The notes under the pieces were generated by a model, which was given only the letters and a program-made list of their open reading frames with translations, did no database searches and had not been told where the DNA came from. Both the position numbers and the translations under genes were made by a program. Of a DNA stretch of 64,000 bases, positions 62,853 through 64,000 are shown in pieces; the first letter of the stretch is position 1, and each line of letters opens with the position of its first letter. This stretch comes from Hydractinia symbiolongicarpus (Eukaryota; Cnidaria; Hydrozoa; Anthoathecata; Hydractiniidae): assembly GCF_029227915.1 (NCBI RefSeq), contig NC_079881.1, positions 30,605,501 to 30,669,500 on the forward strand, in the 5' to 3' direction.

Positions 62853-64000
62853 TTTGAGTTACAACCGTGTCATCACATATTCGTACCAACATAAATTTAG
62901 CGATATTTTTTTTGATATTACTAAGTTGCATCGCTTTTCGCAATGAAACGATTGATTGTGGGACTTAATTGAACTACCTTTGGACTGTGACCTAATGAGT
63001 GTGATAAATGAGAAAATTGGTCTCCAAGAAGTAACATTTTTCTTAATTAGACATGATTGCCGGAACTCAGCGATTACACTGGGCGCTGTGGTAGCGCTTT
63101 ATTTAAGTATTAAGCTAGAAAAGTCATTTTTTACTGTGGGACCAATCCTAGCCGTTAGCGCGCGCTGAAGAAATAAAGACAGTTTCAAATACTACATTTC
63201 ACTGACTTTCTAACGGTGTCAGTCCGTTTGAGTTTCAACGGTTGGGTCACATATTCGTACCAACATGTATTTAGCAATATTCTTCTCATATTACTAGGTT
63301 GCATCGCTTTTAACAGTAAACCAATTGACTGTGGGACTAAATTGAACTGATTTTGGACTGTGACCTTATGAATGGGATAAATGAGACAATTGGACTCCAA
63401 GAAATAACATTCTTCTTAATTAGACGTGATTGCCGGAACTCAGCGATTACACTGGGCGCTGTGGTAGCGCTTCATTTAAAAATTTAGATAAATAAGTCAT
63501 TCTTTACTGTGAGACCAATCGTATCCGTTATCGCGCGCTGAAAAAATAGCGACAATTTCAAAAACTACATTTCATTGACTTTCTAACGGTGTCAGTCCGT
63601 TTGAGTTACAACGGTTGGGTCCCCTATTCATACCAACATGTATTTAGCGATATTTATCTGATATTACTAGGTTGCATCGCTTTTAACAGTGAAACGATTG
63701 AATGTGGGACTTAATTGAACTAACTTTGGACTGTGACCGGATAAATGTGATAAATGAGACAATTGGACTCTAAGAAATAACATTCTTCTTAATTTGACGG
63801 GATTGCCGGAACTCAGCGATTACACTTGGCGCTGTGGTGGCGCTTCATTTAAAAATTTAGATAAATAAGTCATTCTTTACTGTGGGACCAATCCTAGCCG
63901 TTATCGCGCGCTGAAGAAATATCGACAGTTTCATAAACTACATTTCATTAACTTTCTAACGGTGTCAGTCCGTTTGAGTTACAACGGGTGGGTCACATAT

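Larger units (their letters stand above)
42322..64000. repeat. Satellite DNA array, about 374 bp monomer, right segment
   Basis: The same satellite resumes in phase after element 2 and continues to the window end without any further insertion, about 58 copies. Subtypes here include AAGTTGCAACGG with CACCAATTCG, GTGTGATAAATAAG, ATTAGTGCAAACATG, and near the right end TTACAACCGTGTC with TCACATATTCG. Higher-order duplications dominate. No gene or unique sequence is visible in this 21.7 kb. Confidence 0.97.
55550..64000. repeat. Nested duplications with offsets 2158, 3651, 4024 and 5809 bp
   Basis: The rare variant CGGTTTGGTC occurs at 56391, 60042 and 62200, giving 3651, 2158 and 5809. TAACGGTATC occurs at 58521 and 60679 (2158). 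Equivalent 81-codon frames lie at 55561, 59585 and 61743 (4024 and 2158), and a 71-codon frame at 57376 and 63185 (5809). The layout is best read as a 2158 bp tandem duplication (about 58.4-60.6 and 60.6-62.7 kb) followed by a return of the 56.4-58.2 kb segment at 62.2-64.0 kb. The block runs off the window. Confidence 0.82.

Noticed and set aside
4092-63400. Many short open frames of 60-96 codons in satellite DNA
   Set aside because: They recur in register with the monomer, mostly start at TTG or other non-ATG codons, have no recognisable domain, and are broken in most monomers. They are by-products of repetition.
1-64000. CRISPR array or phage-like system
   Set aside because: The repeat unit is about 374 bp with no unique spacers and no cas genes; the LINE elements show the DNA is eukaryotic.
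1-64000. Host protein-coding genes with introns
   Set aside because: No segment outside the two LINEs departs from the satellite sequence, so there is no unique DNA to hold exons.

Overview
This window is eukaryotic, almost certainly metazoan, heterochromatic-type DNA. Essentially all of it is one tandem satellite with a monomer of about 374 bp. The array is interrupted twice by non-LTR retrotransposons, both on the minus strand. I see no host protein gene, rRNA, tRNA gene, CRISPR array or bacterial feature. The two reverse transcriptases are of the CR1/L2-like type (AP endonuclease plus RT, with an ORF1 carrying an SGNH-esterase-like domain). Such elements are common in invertebrates and some vertebrates; from their look I would guess an aquatic invertebrate, but the sequence does not fix the species.

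Layout: satellite 1-14990; element 1 at 14991-19256, a nearly full-length but decayed copy (ORF1 with one internal stop, ORF2 with two stops and two frameshifts); satellite 19257-40428; element 2 at 40429-42321, a 5'-truncated copy whose RT frame is still fully open; satellite 42322-64000. Both insertions preserve the satellite phase across the insertion point and leave only very short apparent target duplications (TACC for element 1, AGT for element 2).

The satellite is not a simple array of equal monomers. Marker variants recur at multiples of the monomer, which shows higher-order repeats of changing size: a 4-mer (1511 bp) at the left edge, a 4-mer (1493 bp) at 6.7-9.2 kb, an 8-mer (about 2985 bp) at 9-15 kb, a dimer (747 bp) at 20.3-22 kb, 3-mers (1123 bp) at 22.1-25 kb, a 2994 bp unit at 25.7-30 kb, a 3-mer (1113 bp) at 32.2-34.4 kb, a 2958 bp unit at 42.6-50 kb, a 3-mer (1119 bp) at 50.4-52.3 kb, and nested duplications with offsets 2158, 3651 and 5809 bp at 55.5-64 kb. 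This is the pattern left by repeated unequal exchange or local amplification.

The most interesting unexplained structures lie inside the monomer. One is a small hairpin whose arms mostly keep pairing across variants (GCGCT/AGCGC, GTGCT/AGCAC and G-T wobble forms). A second is a tripartite AACGG..CCGTT..AACGG inverted repeat. A third is a conserved GCGCGC core that becomes a 14 bp palindrome in some copies. CpG appears undepleted. Element 1 shows ORF1 and ORF2 in one frame separated by a single TGA, and a tRNA A-box-like motif exactly at its 5' junction. All coordinates and offsets were read by hand; no alignment or database search was run.
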